From contig NZ_CP069128.1 in assembly GCF_029637485.1 (NCBI RefSeq), positions 806,001 through 870,000 on the forward strand: a stretch of DNA of 64,000 nt. Direction: 5' to 3'. A program made the position numbers and the translations under genes. This stretch comes from Sphingomonas sp. LHG3406-1 (lineage in GTDB: Bacteria > Pseudomonadota > Alphaproteobacteria > Sphingomonadales > Sphingomonadaceae). The notes below the pieces were generated by a model. It saw only the letters and a program-made list of their open reading frames with translations, searched no databases and was not told the origin of the DNA. How positions within the stretch are numbered: the stretch's first letter is position 1; every line of letters starts with the position of its first letter. This document shows positions 16,710 to 24,914 of the stretch, piece after piece.

Positions 16710-17054
16710 ATGCTCTATGGCGGCATGGACGAGGGGCGTGGCGTAGAGCGGTTTATCGAGGCGTGGCGGGAAACCGGCGGGTCCGAGCTCTACCAGGCCC
16801 CGGTCGCCGGCACCCTCGATCTTGGTGAGGCCGCCGTGGCGCTGCCCGACAACGTCATCCCTTGGCCCGGCACCCTTCCCGAGCAGGTTCGCGCGGTCCA
16901 GGCGCTCCTCGCCTCCTCATCGGCGCCCCTCGCGCCGCAGGACGTCGCCCGAACCTTCAAGGGCAAGCGCGCTGCCACCGTTCGCCCGGTCCTGGATGCC
17001 CTCGCCAGCGTCGGCATGGCCCGCCGTCTTGGCAACGGCCGCTACGCCGCCTGA
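16710..17054 (+). CDS. apparent internally deleted class I DNA-methyltransferase remnant with a winged-helix tail
   Basis: 114 residues (start at ATG 16710; an alternative ATG at 16725 gives 109). The first part, VERFIEAWRETGGSE, resembles the extreme N-terminus of MmeI-type DNA methyltransferases. The last 65 residues (LPEQVRAVQALL through ATVRPVLDALASVGMAR and NGRYAA) resemble the C-terminal winged-helix tail of class I SAM-dependent DNA methyltransferases of proteobacteria. The whole catalytic part, with its SAM-binding and NPPY motifs, is missing. Either this is the scar of an in-frame deletion or a small independent winged-helix protein. It ends 5 bp before the DUF3883 gene in the same direction. 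Confidence 0.45.
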   Translation: MLYGGMDEGRGVERFIEAWRETGGSELYQAPVAGTLDLGEAAVALPDNVIPWPGTLPEQVRAVQALLASSSAPLAPQDVARTFKGKRAATVRPVLDALASVGMARRLGNGRYAA

Positions 17055-17059
17055 CGAAG

Positions 17060-17899
17060 ATGGGCGAGCGCAATGGCCCTTGGTCGGACCTTGAGAACGA
17101 CGCGATCGTCGCCGACTACATGGCCATGCTCGCGGACGACCTCGCCGGCCGGCAGTATAGCAAGGCCGAGCATAATCGGCAGCTGCAGGAGCTGATCCGG
17201 CGCGGACGGGGCTCCATCGAATATAAGCACCAGAACATCAGCGCCGTCCTGAAGGGCCTCGGTGAGACCTGGATCGAGGGCTACAAGCCGGCCTTCAACT
17301 ATCAGGCCAGCGTGGAAGACGCGGTCGCGCGGTGGTTGCAGCAGCGTCCTGGCTGGTACGCCAGCAAGGGCGCGGACGACCGGCTCTCAATGGCCGCGGA
17401 GCCGCCAGGAGCCCTCTGGATCATGCCCGCGCCCACTCTGAGCAATGCTCCACCTCCCGACGAAGCCGAGCAGATGGCCAGGGTGGCCCGGCGCTTCGAT
17501 GTCGCGGAACGAGATCAGCGCAATCGCGCGCTCGGTAGGGCAGGCGAAGAGCGGGCGTTCCATCATGAGCGAGGCCAGCTGGTCGCCGCTGACCGTCAGG
17601 ACCTCGCTCGCAAGGTCAGGTGGGTGAGCGAGGAGGATGGCGACGGGCTCGGCTACGACATCCTCAGCTTCGAGCCGGACGGCCGCGAGCGTCTGATCGA
17701 GGTCAAGACTACCAACGGCTGGGAACGGACGCCCTTTCACCTCTCCCGCAACGAATGCGCCGTGGCAGAAGAGCGTCGAGACGACTGGCACCTGCTGCGA
17801 CTATGGAACTTCGCCCGGGAGCCGCAGGCCTTTGCCATCAGGCCTCCCCTTGAACGACACCTAAGCCTTACGCCCACCAGCTACCTGGCCTCGTTCTAG
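17060..17899 (+). CDS. DUF3883 domain protein, PD-(D/E)XK nuclease-like
   Basis: 279-residue protein in two parts. Residues 1-95 form a domain beginning WSDLENDAIVADYMAML and containing SIEYKHQNISAVLKGLGE. Residues about 145-270 are DUF3883 (NO VEIN C-terminal domain), with RRFDVAERDQRNRALGRAG and then GYDILSF and LIEVKTT, the D...E-x-K triad of a PD-(D/E)XK nuclease fold. It ends NFAREPQAFAIRPPL. DUF3883 is found in restriction and defence proteins and in eukaryotic NO VEIN. Start ATG at 17060 fits the conserved N-terminus; the frame is open far upstream without homology. Intact catalytic residues suggest a DNA-acting role, unproven. A broken relative lies at 27383. Confidence 0.8.
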   Translation: MGERNGPWSDLENDAIVADYMAMLADDLAGRQYSKAEHNRQLQELIRRGRGSIEYKHQNISAVLKGLGETWIEGYKPAFNYQASVEDAVARWLQQRPGWYASKGADDRLSMAAEPPGALWIMPAPTLSNAPPPDEAEQMARVARRFDVAERDQRNRALGRAGEERAFHHERGQLVAADRQDLARKVRWVSEEDGDGLGYDILSFEPDGRERLIEVKTTNGWERTPFHLSRNECAVAEERRDDWHLLRLWNFAREPQAFAIRPPLERHLSLTPTSYLASF

Positions 17900-17900
17900 G

Positions 17901-17935
17901 TCAGGAAGGGTGAGCCGCCCTCCCGGCCTTCCTGA
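17901..17935 (+). terminator. hairpin downstream of the DUF3883 gene
   Basis: 9-bp stem TCAGGAAGG/CCTTCCTGA with a 17-base GC-rich loop, immediately after the stop codon. No T-tract follows, so it is a candidate terminator or mRNA 3' end stabiliser. Confidence 0.45.
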
Positions 17936-18849
17936 ACACGATGAGCGCAACACGCGGCCTACAATCGTGGCTACCCCCATCAGCTAGATGGATGTGACTT
18001 GCTCCAAGCCTTATCCCCGTGGCTCTCTCGACCCGGGAACCCCCGCGGAGTTGCACTACCGAGTGCATTGACAAAGCCGTTCCCAGATATGCTAACGATG
18101 TCTGGCGCGTGTACTGTGCATGCGTACAACGGACGGTGTCTCAGCCCGGCCGCTGCTCTCAGAGCGAGTTGATCAGTTGCCTCGGTGACGCCTCCCGTAG
18201 GGGTCACCATGCCAGCCAAGGTCTGGCCGAGAACGGCGAGATTCCGTGAACGCGATGGTGGTCTAACCCGCCCATGGGCACAAAGGACGGGTCCAAGTGA
18301 ATAAGGGGCAATCCCGCAGAAAGACCCCCCGTACCGCCATCACCAGCTTCGCCGAGGCGTTCTCCAGCCGCTTCGGGATGCAGTTAATCTGAAAAGCTAT
18401 CCAGAGGTCGACCGGCAGCCAGTCGTAGCATGCGCACGCGCAAGCCTCGGAGCCAGTATCCGAAGCAACGACGGTTGCTGCTCCAGCATGTGACTGCCGG
18501 GGGGTTGCTGCTGCAGATTGCGGTCGTCGGCTGCAGGTCGGCCTGCTGCCGATCGTCACGACCCTTCTGACGCCCTTGTCCATATTCGTGGCCTACGAGG
18601 TCCGGACTTCTAGCGCACAGACTCTGATCGACCTACCGTCTCGATTGAGGCCAGCCTGAGCGTCGGCAGGTGGCCGACACTGCCAGTCCGTAATTGCGAT
18701 GTTGACCGGTCTTTGCCGACCTTCGGCATCTCCCACCCTGGGCGCTGCCTGGCAGGAAGGACACCAAGCTGCGTCGACGGCTTAAGCAGCGTTCGCGTTC
18801 GCCCTCGAGGGCTTGCGATTGCGCTGTGGCACAGGCGCATGTCCTGAAG
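17936..18849. other. gene-poor accessory region
   Basis: About 0.9 kb with no supportable gene on either strand. Several open frames of 60-110 codons exist but show no family resemblance, no convincing ribosome-binding sites and mixed codon use. The plus-strand stretch 18520-18620 would encode a hydrophobic segment (LLPIVTTLLTPLSIFV), but its frame is not open upstream, so it may be the tail of a decayed membrane protein. A 25-bp palindrome at 18184-18208 is shared with 27532-27556. Confidence 0.4.
18184..18208. repeat. 25-bp palindromic element, copy 1
   Basis: Inverted repeat GGTGAC...GTCACC with a CCCGTAGGG inner palindrome. It matches copy 2 at 27532-27556 at 22 of 25 positions. Both copies lie downstream of a DUF3883 sequence, 285 bp after the intact gene here. 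Confidence 0.6.
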
Positions 18850-20052
18850 TTAGGCCACGTTCCGCACCTGCAGGATCATCGCGGCCGCCAACACGGTCGC
18901 AAGCGCCAGCCCACCGAGCAGCAAGCTTATTGCCCTCTCGGACGCGACCTGAAGTGCGAACAAGGTCAGCATCGGCGTCGCGATCCCCGGCAGGGTGTTG
19001 GTGAGATTCATGACCCCCAGCCACCGGCCCCGCGCCGGATGATTGGTCAGCATCTGGGCGACAAGGGCGTTGTCGAGAGAAAGGAAGGTCACCAAGCCGC
19101 TGCTGAAGAGGGCGTAGCCCATGACCACGCCTGGCCACGCGGGCTGCATCGCGAGCACCAGCAGTCCGCTTGCAGCGGCGATCCCGCTGACGGCGATCGG
19201 CCAGCGGCGGCGCTGAAGTCGGTCGGAGAGGCGCCCCATGCCGAAGGCACAGGCCGCGCCGGATAATCCGCCAACGATGCTCAGCCACGACAGCGCCGCT
19301 TCGCTCGAAGGCACGCCCGCGTCGTCCGGCAGCTGGCGTAGGTAGACGTAAAGATAGAAGAGCATCAGCGCCGCTCCGCACTGGACAAGGAAGCGGGCAG
19401 CCCACACCCGCCGGAAGTCGGCGAGCGACAACAAGCCGGACGGCTTGTCGATCTCCTCCACGGCAGGGGACCTCACAACCGCCTCCACCGGCCACCACAG
19501 CAGCAATGGCAGAACGCAGACGAGCACCGCCAGCGCAACCGCGGTGAAGGCCCCCGTCCCGTCCTCGGGAAAGAGCCAGGCCAGCGGCGCTCCGACCGCG
19601 ATCGAAAGCGGCAGCGCCAGATTCAGCCAGGCCGACGTGCGCGCCTTCTCCCGATCGTCGACATGGTCCGATAGCAGCGCTCCGAGCGGCGCGAACATGG
19701 CATTGAGCGCGACCTGGAAGAGCAGGACCGCTGCTGCCAGCGCCATCATTGTGTCCGCAGCAGCCAGCGAACAATAAGCGACCACCAGCAGGCCCGTCCC
19801 AACCGCGATGGGGAACCGCCGCTGCCCATGTCGCGCCATCCAGCGGTCGCTCGCATGGCCGGCTGCGACATGCGCCACGCTCGCTGTCATCGCGCCCAAG
19901 ATCAGCAGCAGGCTGAGGAAGGTCGTGGTTTCCCCCTCCGCCAGCCGCTCCACCCGCCGCGGCAGGAGAAGCAGGAGCAGGGGCATGAACGCGAGATGGG
20001 CGCCGAGAAAGGCGAGCGCGTAGAGGAAACGAAAGGCGCGGCCGCCGCTCAT
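18850..20052 (-). CDS. MFS transporter of the beta-glucan locus
   Basis: 400-residue major facilitator with 12 predicted helices and the loop 2-3 motif region ASDRWMARHGQRRFP; a matching signature (GRLSDRLQRRRWP) follows in the second half. It begins 13 bp after the LacI-type regulator stop and so shares its transcript. It is divergent from the TonB receptor/GH16/GH3 genes. Given the neighbours it most likely imports glucose or short beta-1,3-glucosides across the inner membrane. Length fits the glycoside-type MFS proteins of sphingomonad polysaccharide loci. The substrate is inferred from context only. Confidence 0.85.
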   Translation of the reverse strand: MSGGRAFRFLYALAFLGAHLAFMPLLLLLLPRRVERLAEGETTTFLSLLLILGAMTASVAHVAAGHASDRWMARHGQRRFPIAVGTGLLVVAYCSLAAADTMMALAAAVLLFQVALNAMFAPLGALLSDHVDDREKARTSAWLNLALPLSIAVGAPLAWLFPEDGTGAFTAVALAVLVCVLPLLLWWPVEAVVRSPAVEEIDKPSGLLSLADFRRVWAARFLVQCGAALMLFYLYVYLRQLPDDAGVPSSEAALSWLSIVGGLSGAACAFGMGRLSDRLQRRRWPIAVSGIAAASGLLVLAMQPAWPGVVMGYALFSSGLVTFLSLDNALVAQMLTNHPARGRWLGVMNLTNTLPGIATPMLTLFALQVASERAISLLLGGLALATVLAAAMILQVRNVA

Positions 20053-20065
20053 CCGCTCAGGCAGC

Positions 20066-21127
20066 TCACTCGGGCGCTGGTCCCGTCGTTTCCCTCACCA
20101 TCAGCCCGAATGGCGTCGGATAGCAGCCCTCGCCGCCGTCTCCCCGGCTTTGTGCAATCAGCCGGTCGCAGGCGGTCGCGATCATCTCGGCGGTCGGTTG
20201 GCGGATGGCGGTCATCGGCGGCACGCTGAACCGCACCCCCGGCGTATCTTCGAAACTGACCATCGACAATCGCCTGGGAATCGCCACGCCTTCGCGGTCG
20301 GCGACATGGAGCACGGCGAAGGCGATCTGGTCGTTGTCGGCGATGATCGCGGTCGGCGGTGCGGGCGCGCGGAGCCACTCGGCGACCACCTCCGCCGCGC
20401 GGTCGAACTGGAAGTCGCCGGTTCCGACCAGCAGTGCCTCGCCCAGCCCGGCCTGCGCCATCGTGGTCCGGAAACCCTCGACCCGGAGCCGCGAATTGCC
20501 ATAGCTGGGATCGCCGGCGAGATAGGCGACCCGCCGGTGACCGAGCCCGAGCAAGTGCCGCGTCGCCTCGGCCGAAGCGCCGGCCTCATCCATGAACACG
20601 TCGACACACCTGCCACCCTCGCGCCGGCCGATCCGTGCGCACGGAATCCCGCGCTGTGCGAGCAGCGCGGCGAGCTCGTCATTGTCGCTGTGCGGCGGCG
20701 TGAGGATAACCCCGTCCGGACGAAGCCCGGCCACCGCCGCCGACAATTGCCGGCGGCTGAGGTCCGGGGCGGTGTCGACCAGCTCGAACAACAAGTGATA
20801 ACCGTGCCGCTGGCACTCGGTCATGCCGCCGAACAGCATCTGGTCGACCCAGTCGTTGCCTCGCCCCGCCTGCCAATTCTCGACCGTCCGCGCACGATCG
20901 TTGATTGCTAGGATCAGGAACGAGCGCCCGCCGCCCATCCGCCGAGCGCTGAGATTGGCGACATAGCCGAGCTGCTCGACAGCCGCCTCGATCCGCTCGC
21001 GGACGGCGGGCTTCACGTTGGGAGAGCGGTTGATGACCCGCGACACGGTCTGCCGCGACACGCCGGCCGCCCGCGCGACATCCTCGATCGTGACGTTGCG
21101 CCGGACCAGCTCCGCATTGCTCCCCAT
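20066..21127 (-). CDS. LacI-family regulator of the beta-glucan locus
   Basis: 353-residue LacI/PurR-type repressor. The N-terminal helix-turn-helix is TIEDVARAAGVSRQTVSRVI, followed by the hinge and a periplasmic-binding-protein-like effector domain (FLILAINDRAR... to the C-terminal PTPFGLMVRETTG). The ATG at 21127 is chosen because the only longer start (GTG at 21169) lies within one of the two predicted operators. It should bind the twin TGTGAACGCTCAC sites just upstream and repress itself with the MFS gene and the divergent TonB receptor/GH16/GH3 run. The inducer is probably a glucose- or laminarin-derived sugar. Confidence 0.9.
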   Translation of the reverse strand: MGSNAELVRRNVTIEDVARAAGVSRQTVSRVINRSPNVKPAVRERIEAAVEQLGYVANLSARRMGGGRSFLILAINDRARTVENWQAGRGNDWVDQMLFGGMTECQRHGYHLLFELVDTAPDLSRRQLSAAVAGLRPDGVILTPPHSDNDELAALLAQRGIPCARIGRREGGRCVDVFMDEAGASAEATRHLLGLGHRRVAYLAGDPSYGNSRLRVEGFRTTMAQAGLGEALLVGTGDFQFDRAAEVVAEWLRAPAPPTAIIADNDQIAFAVLHVADREGVAIPRRLSMVSFEDTPGVRFSVPPMTAIRQPTAEMIATACDRLIAQSRGDGGEGCYPTPFGLMVRETTGPAPE

Positions 21128-21156
21128 GCACTGACCATGCCCCAGATCGACCCCGA

Positions 21157-21170
21157 TGTGAACGCTCACT
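21157..21170. promoter_or_regulatory. LacI-type operator 1 of the beta-glucan locus
   Basis: TGTGAACGCTCACT, a near-perfect palindrome of the LacI/PurR family kind (TGTGA-4-TCACA). Its centre is 22 bp from operator 2, about two helical turns, so two dimers could sit on the same face of the DNA. Confidence 0.75.
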
Positions 21171-21178
21171 TTTTTTCT

Positions 21179-21192
21179 TGTGAACGCTCACA
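21179..21192. promoter_or_regulatory. LacI-type operator 2 of the beta-glucan locus
   Basis: TGTGAACGCTCACA, with perfect TGTGA/TCACA arms, between the divergent LacI and TonB receptor genes. A ribosome-binding site (GGAGGG, 21238-21243) follows for the TonB receptor. Confidence 0.8.
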
Positions 21193-21251
21193 AAGAGGCA
21201 TAGCCATATTGCCGCAGGAGTTCGGCATTGCCGATCTGGAGGGAAACAGGG

Positions 21252-23999
21252 ATGAACAACATTCGGCTTGGCCTGGCGGCCAGCACCGCCATCATTGCGC
21301 TTTCAATGTCGGGAGTTGCCCAGGCGCAGACCGCCCCGGCACCGGCCCCGGCCCCTTCCGCCGAGGAGCGGCCCGCCGACGAACCGACCGCGACCGAACC
21401 GGCTCCGGACGAAGACAGCACCATCGTCGTTACGGCCGACCGCCGAGAACAGAGCCTCCAGGATTATGCCGGCACCGCCGCCGTCTTCTCGGGCGACAAG
21501 CTCAAGGCCCGGGGGATCCAGGACATTACGGACATGAACGATGTCCTGCCTGGCCTGACCGTGGCCAACAATGGCGGCAACATCGAAGTCTGGATCCGCG
21601 GTGTCGGCTCGTCCAACAACACCGAGCTCGGTGATCCGGCCGCGGCGACCCACTTCGATGGCGTCTACATTCCGCGTCCTGCCGGCATTGGCTCGGCCTT
21701 CTTCGACATTGCCCGGGTCGAGGTGAACGTCGGCCCGCAGGGCACGCTGCGCGGCCGCAATGCCACCGCCGGCTCGGTCAACATCATCAGCTGGAAGCCC
21801 GGTCTTGGCGTGTGGGATGCCGAGGTCGAGGGCGAATATGGCAATTACAACCAGACCGTCGTGCGCGGCATGCTCAACGTGCCGCTCGGCGACACCATGG
21901 CCATCCGCCTCTCCGGCATGGCCCTGAAGCACGACAGCTATTACAAGAATGTCGGCCCGCTGTCCGACATTGGCGCGGCCGAAGCCGAGGACAATGTCGC
22001 CGGCCGTGTCCAGTTCCTGTGGGAGCCGACCGACAAGCTCCGCTTCCTCGTCGCCGGCGACTACATGCACGAGACCGGCTCGGGCTGGACCGGCACCAAC
22101 TATGCCAATCCGCTCGGTGAGGGCGTTGATCCCGACGACGTTCCCGATCCCCGCCGGGTCATCGCCCGCGGCTTCACCCCCGACCTCGACATCAAGCATC
22201 GCGGCATCCGCTTTGAGGCCGGCTACGAACTCGGCTTCGCCCAGCTCGACTATGTCGGCAGCTACCGCCACGTCACGTCGGACTATATGGCGGCGACCCC
22301 GATCGGGCCCGACTATCCCGGCGTCTACGCCAACCTCAGCCGGCGGGCCAATCTCGGCACGGCGGATCCGACCGACTTCGTCGATCCGAACATCGTGTTC
22401 GGCGAGGTGCTCGACAATTACTCGCGCTTCCAGTCGCTGACCGATTCCAAGTCGCACTATCACGAGCTTCGTCTGCACAACGACAAGGGGCCGCTGATCT
22501 GGAGCGTCGGCGCCAACTTCTTCAAGGAAGACCAGTACGCCTTCCTCGCCTCGGCTTCGGACCGCGGGCGCTTCTTCTCGGGCGCCGAGTTCAACATGCC
22601 CGACGTCGACGCCAAGAGCTACGGCCTGTTCGCCGATGCCACTTACTCGGTGACGCCATCCGCCCGCATCACCGCCGGCATCCGCCGCACCGACGACCGC
22701 AAGAGCCGTGAGGGTGTCGCCGCCCGCTACGGCTTCGCACTCGGCGGCGCCGGCTTCGCCTGCTGCGGCGGCGCCCGGGTCGGGACCGAGGGCTTCCTGT
22801 TCGCCGGCAAGGACCGGACGATCTTCAATCCGGACACCGACAGCAACGGCGCCGTCTCCGACGCCGAGGCGATCGCCTTCTACTTTAACGGCGTGAAGCG
22901 CTTCGGCGCCCGCGACAACATCGACGACATCTTCGTCAACGGTCCCTATGGCGGCGGCGACCCCAATCGCCAGCCGTGCGTCGACACCACCGTCGGAGAC
23001 GACTTCTTCTGCGATCCGAGCGGCTTCACCTATGCCGTTCCGTTCGGCGGCCAGATCTTCCGCCAGAGCGGCAAGATGCGCCAGAAGTTCACCGATTGGC
23101 GTCTGCGCGGTGAGTATGACTTCACCAAGGACAACCTGCTCTACGCACTCGTGACCACCGGTCACAAGTCGGGCGGCTTTAACGACAATCTCGGCGACCT
23201 TGGCGTCGCTCCGACCTACCGTCCAGAGAAGGTGACCCTGTACGAGCTCGGCTCGAAGAACGTCTTCTACCTCGGCGGCGTGCGCACCAAGCTCAATGCG
23301 AGCGTCTTCTACAACGACTACAAGGATCAGGTGCTGACCTCGCTCCTGTCGGTGCAGCAGGCACTCGACCTCGCCAACGTTCCGGGCGCAGTGCTTCCGC
23401 CGAACAGCGCCGGCGCTCTGGTCGTCAGCTACAGCTACAATGCGGCGGACAGCCATATTTCGGGCTTCAACGTCGAGGGCGGGTTCGATCTGCCGGCCAA
23501 CATCAACCTCGATTACAATCTGCTCTATCTGGACGCGCAGGTGGACAAGGCCGACCCGATCCAGGACTTCCGCTACCAGGCCGACGTCGCTCCGGCCGAC
23601 GCGGTGTTCCGCTCGATCGACGACAAGCGCCTGCCGCGCACGCCCAAGTGGCAGCTGAACACCTCCTTCAGCCAGAGCTTCAACCTGCCTTCGGGCAAGC
23701 TCGATTATGTCCTCTCTGCCGGCTACCGCTCGGCCCAGTACATGACGATCTTCAACGGCGAGGACTTCACGCCGGCGACCGTCGAGAAGCGGCTGGACGA
23801 CCGAGTGGACGGCTACTGGACCTTCGACATCGGCGCCGGATACAGCCACGGCACCGATGGCAAGCTCCGCATCGAGGGCTACGTCAACAATGTCACCGAT
23901 GCCGTCCACGAAGCGGCGATCATCATCACTCAGTTCGACAACACCCGCTTCTTCACTCGTCCCCGCACTTACGGCGCCAGGGTCCGGTTGAAGTTCTAG
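21252..23999 (+). CDS. TonB-dependent receptor for beta-glucan oligosaccharides
   Basis: 915-residue outer-membrane receptor. Signal peptide to about residue 27 (GVAQAQ), a Pro/Ala/Glu linker, a TonB-box-like STIVVTADRRE, the plug domain (DVLPGLTVANNGGNIEVW and RVEVNVGPQGTLRGRNATAG) and a long beta-barrel ending in a C-terminal aromatic residue (VRLKF). The start at 21252 has GGAGGG at 21238-21243. It is divergent from LacI/MFS and followed by GH16 and GH3 genes, so it probably takes up laminarin-type oligosaccharides released at the surface. A terminator-like hairpin separates it from GH16, suggesting that the receptor message is made in excess. Confidence 0.92.
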   Translation: MNNIRLGLAASTAIIALSMSGVAQAQTAPAPAPAPSAEERPADEPTATEPAPDEDSTIVVTADRREQSLQDYAGTAAVFSGDKLKARGIQDITDMNDVLPGLTVANNGGNIEVWIRGVGSSNNTELGDPAAATHFDGVYIPRPAGIGSAFFDIARVEVNVGPQGTLRGRNATAGSVNIISWKPGLGVWDAEVEGEYGNYNQTVVRGMLNVPLGDTMAIRLSGMALKHDSYYKNVGPLSDIGAAEAEDNVAGRVQFLWEPTDKLRFLVAGDYMHETGSGWTGTNYANPLGEGVDPDDVPDPRRVIARGFTPDLDIKHRGIRFEAGYELGFAQLDYVGSYRHVTSDYMAATPIGPDYPGVYANLSRRANLGTADPTDFVDPNIVFGEVLDNYSRFQSLTDSKSHYHELRLHNDKGPLIWSVGANFFKEDQYAFLASASDRGRFFSGAEFNMPDVDAKSYGLFADATYSVTPSARITAGIRRTDDRKSREGVAARYGFALGGAGFACCGGARVGTEGFLFAGKDRTIFNPDTDSNGAVSDAEAIAFYFNGVKRFGARDNIDDIFVNGPYGGGDPNRQPCVDTTVGDDFFCDPSGFTYAVPFGGQIFRQSGKMRQKFTDWRLRGEYDFTKDNLLYALVTTGHKSGGFNDNLGDLGVAPTYRPEKVTLYELGSKNVFYLGGVRTKLNASVFYNDYKDQVLTSLLSVQQALDLANVPGAVLPPNSAGALVVSYSYNAADSHISGFNVEGGFDLPANINLDYNLLYLDAQVDKADPIQDFRYQADVAPADAVFRSIDDKRLPRTPKWQLNTSFSQSFNLPSGKLDYVLSAGYRSAQYMTIFNGEDFTPATVEKRLDDRVDGYWTFDIGAGYSHGTDGKLRIEGYVNNVTDAVHEAAIIITQFDNTRFFTRPRTYGARVRLKF

Positions 24000-24009
24000 C
24001 GCTTACCGG

Positions 24010-24039
24010 GGCGGCCACGCTTGTCGCGTGGCCGCCTTT
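24010..24039 (+). terminator. hairpin between the TonB receptor and GH16 genes
   Basis: 11-bp perfect stem GGCGGCCACGC/GCGTGGCCGCC with a 5-base loop followed by TTT. It is a probable partial terminator, and an argument against the longer GH16 start at 24021, which lies inside it. Confidence 0.65.
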
Positions 24040-24062
24040 CATTCGACTGGAGACGAGCCGAC

Positions 24063-24911
24063 ATGTTCCTGCTTGCCGCCGCCGCCAGCCTGGTTGCCCA
24101 GCCGGCCACTGCCGCACCCGCCCGCGATCCGCACCGCAATCCCGCCGGCATGACCCTCGTCTTTGCCGACGAGTTCGACGGCTCGGGCCTGCCGGACCCG
24201 GCCAAATGGGACTATGCGACCGAGGGAAATGCCACCGGTTGGGGCAATCAGGAAAAGCAGCATTATACCGCCCGCAGGCCGGAAAATGCGCGGGTCGAGA
24301 ACGGCCGCTTGATCATCGAGGCGCGCGCCGAAGCGCTCCCGGAGGCGGCCGGCAAGGCCTACAGCTCCGCCCGGCTCGTCACCCGCGGCCGCGCCGCTTG
24401 GACCTACGGTTTTTACGAGATCAAGGCCAAGCTGCCGTGCGGACGCGGGACCTGGCCGGCCATCTGGATGCTGCCCGAGGACGGCTCGGTGAAATGGCCG
24501 AAGGGCGGCGAGATCGACATCATGGAGCATGTCGGTTTCGAGCCCGGCAAGGTTCACCACTCGGTCCACACCGGCGCTTTCAACTTCGCCAACGGCACCC
24601 AGAAGACGATGGGCCAAGCGGTCCCGACCGCCTGCACCGCCTTCCACCGCTACCAGTTGCTGTGGACCCCCGACTTCCTTGTCATGGGCGTCGACGACGA
24701 TGCCCGCTTTATGTTCCGCAAGGTCACCGGCGGGCGCGACCGCTGGCCGTTCGACAAGCCGATGCACCTGCTCCTCAACATCGCCGTCGGCGGTACCTGG
24801 GGCGGGCAGCAGGGGATCGATCCCGCAAGCTTGCCGGCGCGGATGGAGATCGACCACGTCCGCGTCTACCAGCGCGCCCCCGCCGCCGCGGCCCGTCCAG
24901 CCAAGGAATAG
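24063..24911 (+). CDS. GH16 endo-beta-1,3-glucanase (laminarinase-like)
   Basis: 282-residue secreted glycoside hydrolase family 16 enzyme. Signal peptide about residues 1-18 (MFLLAAAASLVAQPATAA), then the beta-jellyroll beginning LVFADEFDGSGLPDPAKW. The catalytic strand is GGEIDIMEH: Glu150 nucleophile, Asp152, Glu155 acid/base. The ExDxxE spacing with the extra Met (beta-bulge type) is that of beta-1,3-glucanases rather than lichenases. The ribosome-binding site GGAG sits at about 24049. The GH3 gene follows 3 bp later, so both are made together: GH16 cuts beta-1,3-glucan internally and GH3 trims the products to glucose. Confidence 0.92.
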   Translation: MFLLAAAASLVAQPATAAPARDPHRNPAGMTLVFADEFDGSGLPDPAKWDYATEGNATGWGNQEKQHYTARRPENARVENGRLIIEARAEALPEAAGKAYSSARLVTRGRAAWTYGFYEIKAKLPCGRGTWPAIWMLPEDGSVKWPKGGEIDIMEHVGFEPGKVHHSVHTGAFNFANGTQKTMGQAVPTACTAFHRYQLLWTPDFLVMGVDDDARFMFRKVTGGRDRWPFDKPMHLLLNIAVGGTWGGQQGIDPASLPARMEIDHVRVYQRAPAAAARPAKE

Positions 24912-24914
24912 ACC

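Noticed and set aside
18263..18583. 106-codon minus-strand open frame in the gene-poor region
   Set aside because: No ribosome-binding site, domain or neighbour support; unusual Cys-rich composition for a real gene here.
21128..21169. Longer LacI start at GTG 21169
   Set aside because: It lies within operator 1, and the added residues are not part of the family start.
21303..23909. Very long open frame on the minus strand opposite the TonB receptor
   Set aside because: Shadow of GC-rich third-position bias; no recognisable domains, while the plus strand encodes a clear receptor.
24021..24062. Longer GH16 start at 24021
   Set aside because: It falls in the terminator hairpin and spoils the signal peptide; ATG 24063 has a proper ribosome-binding site.
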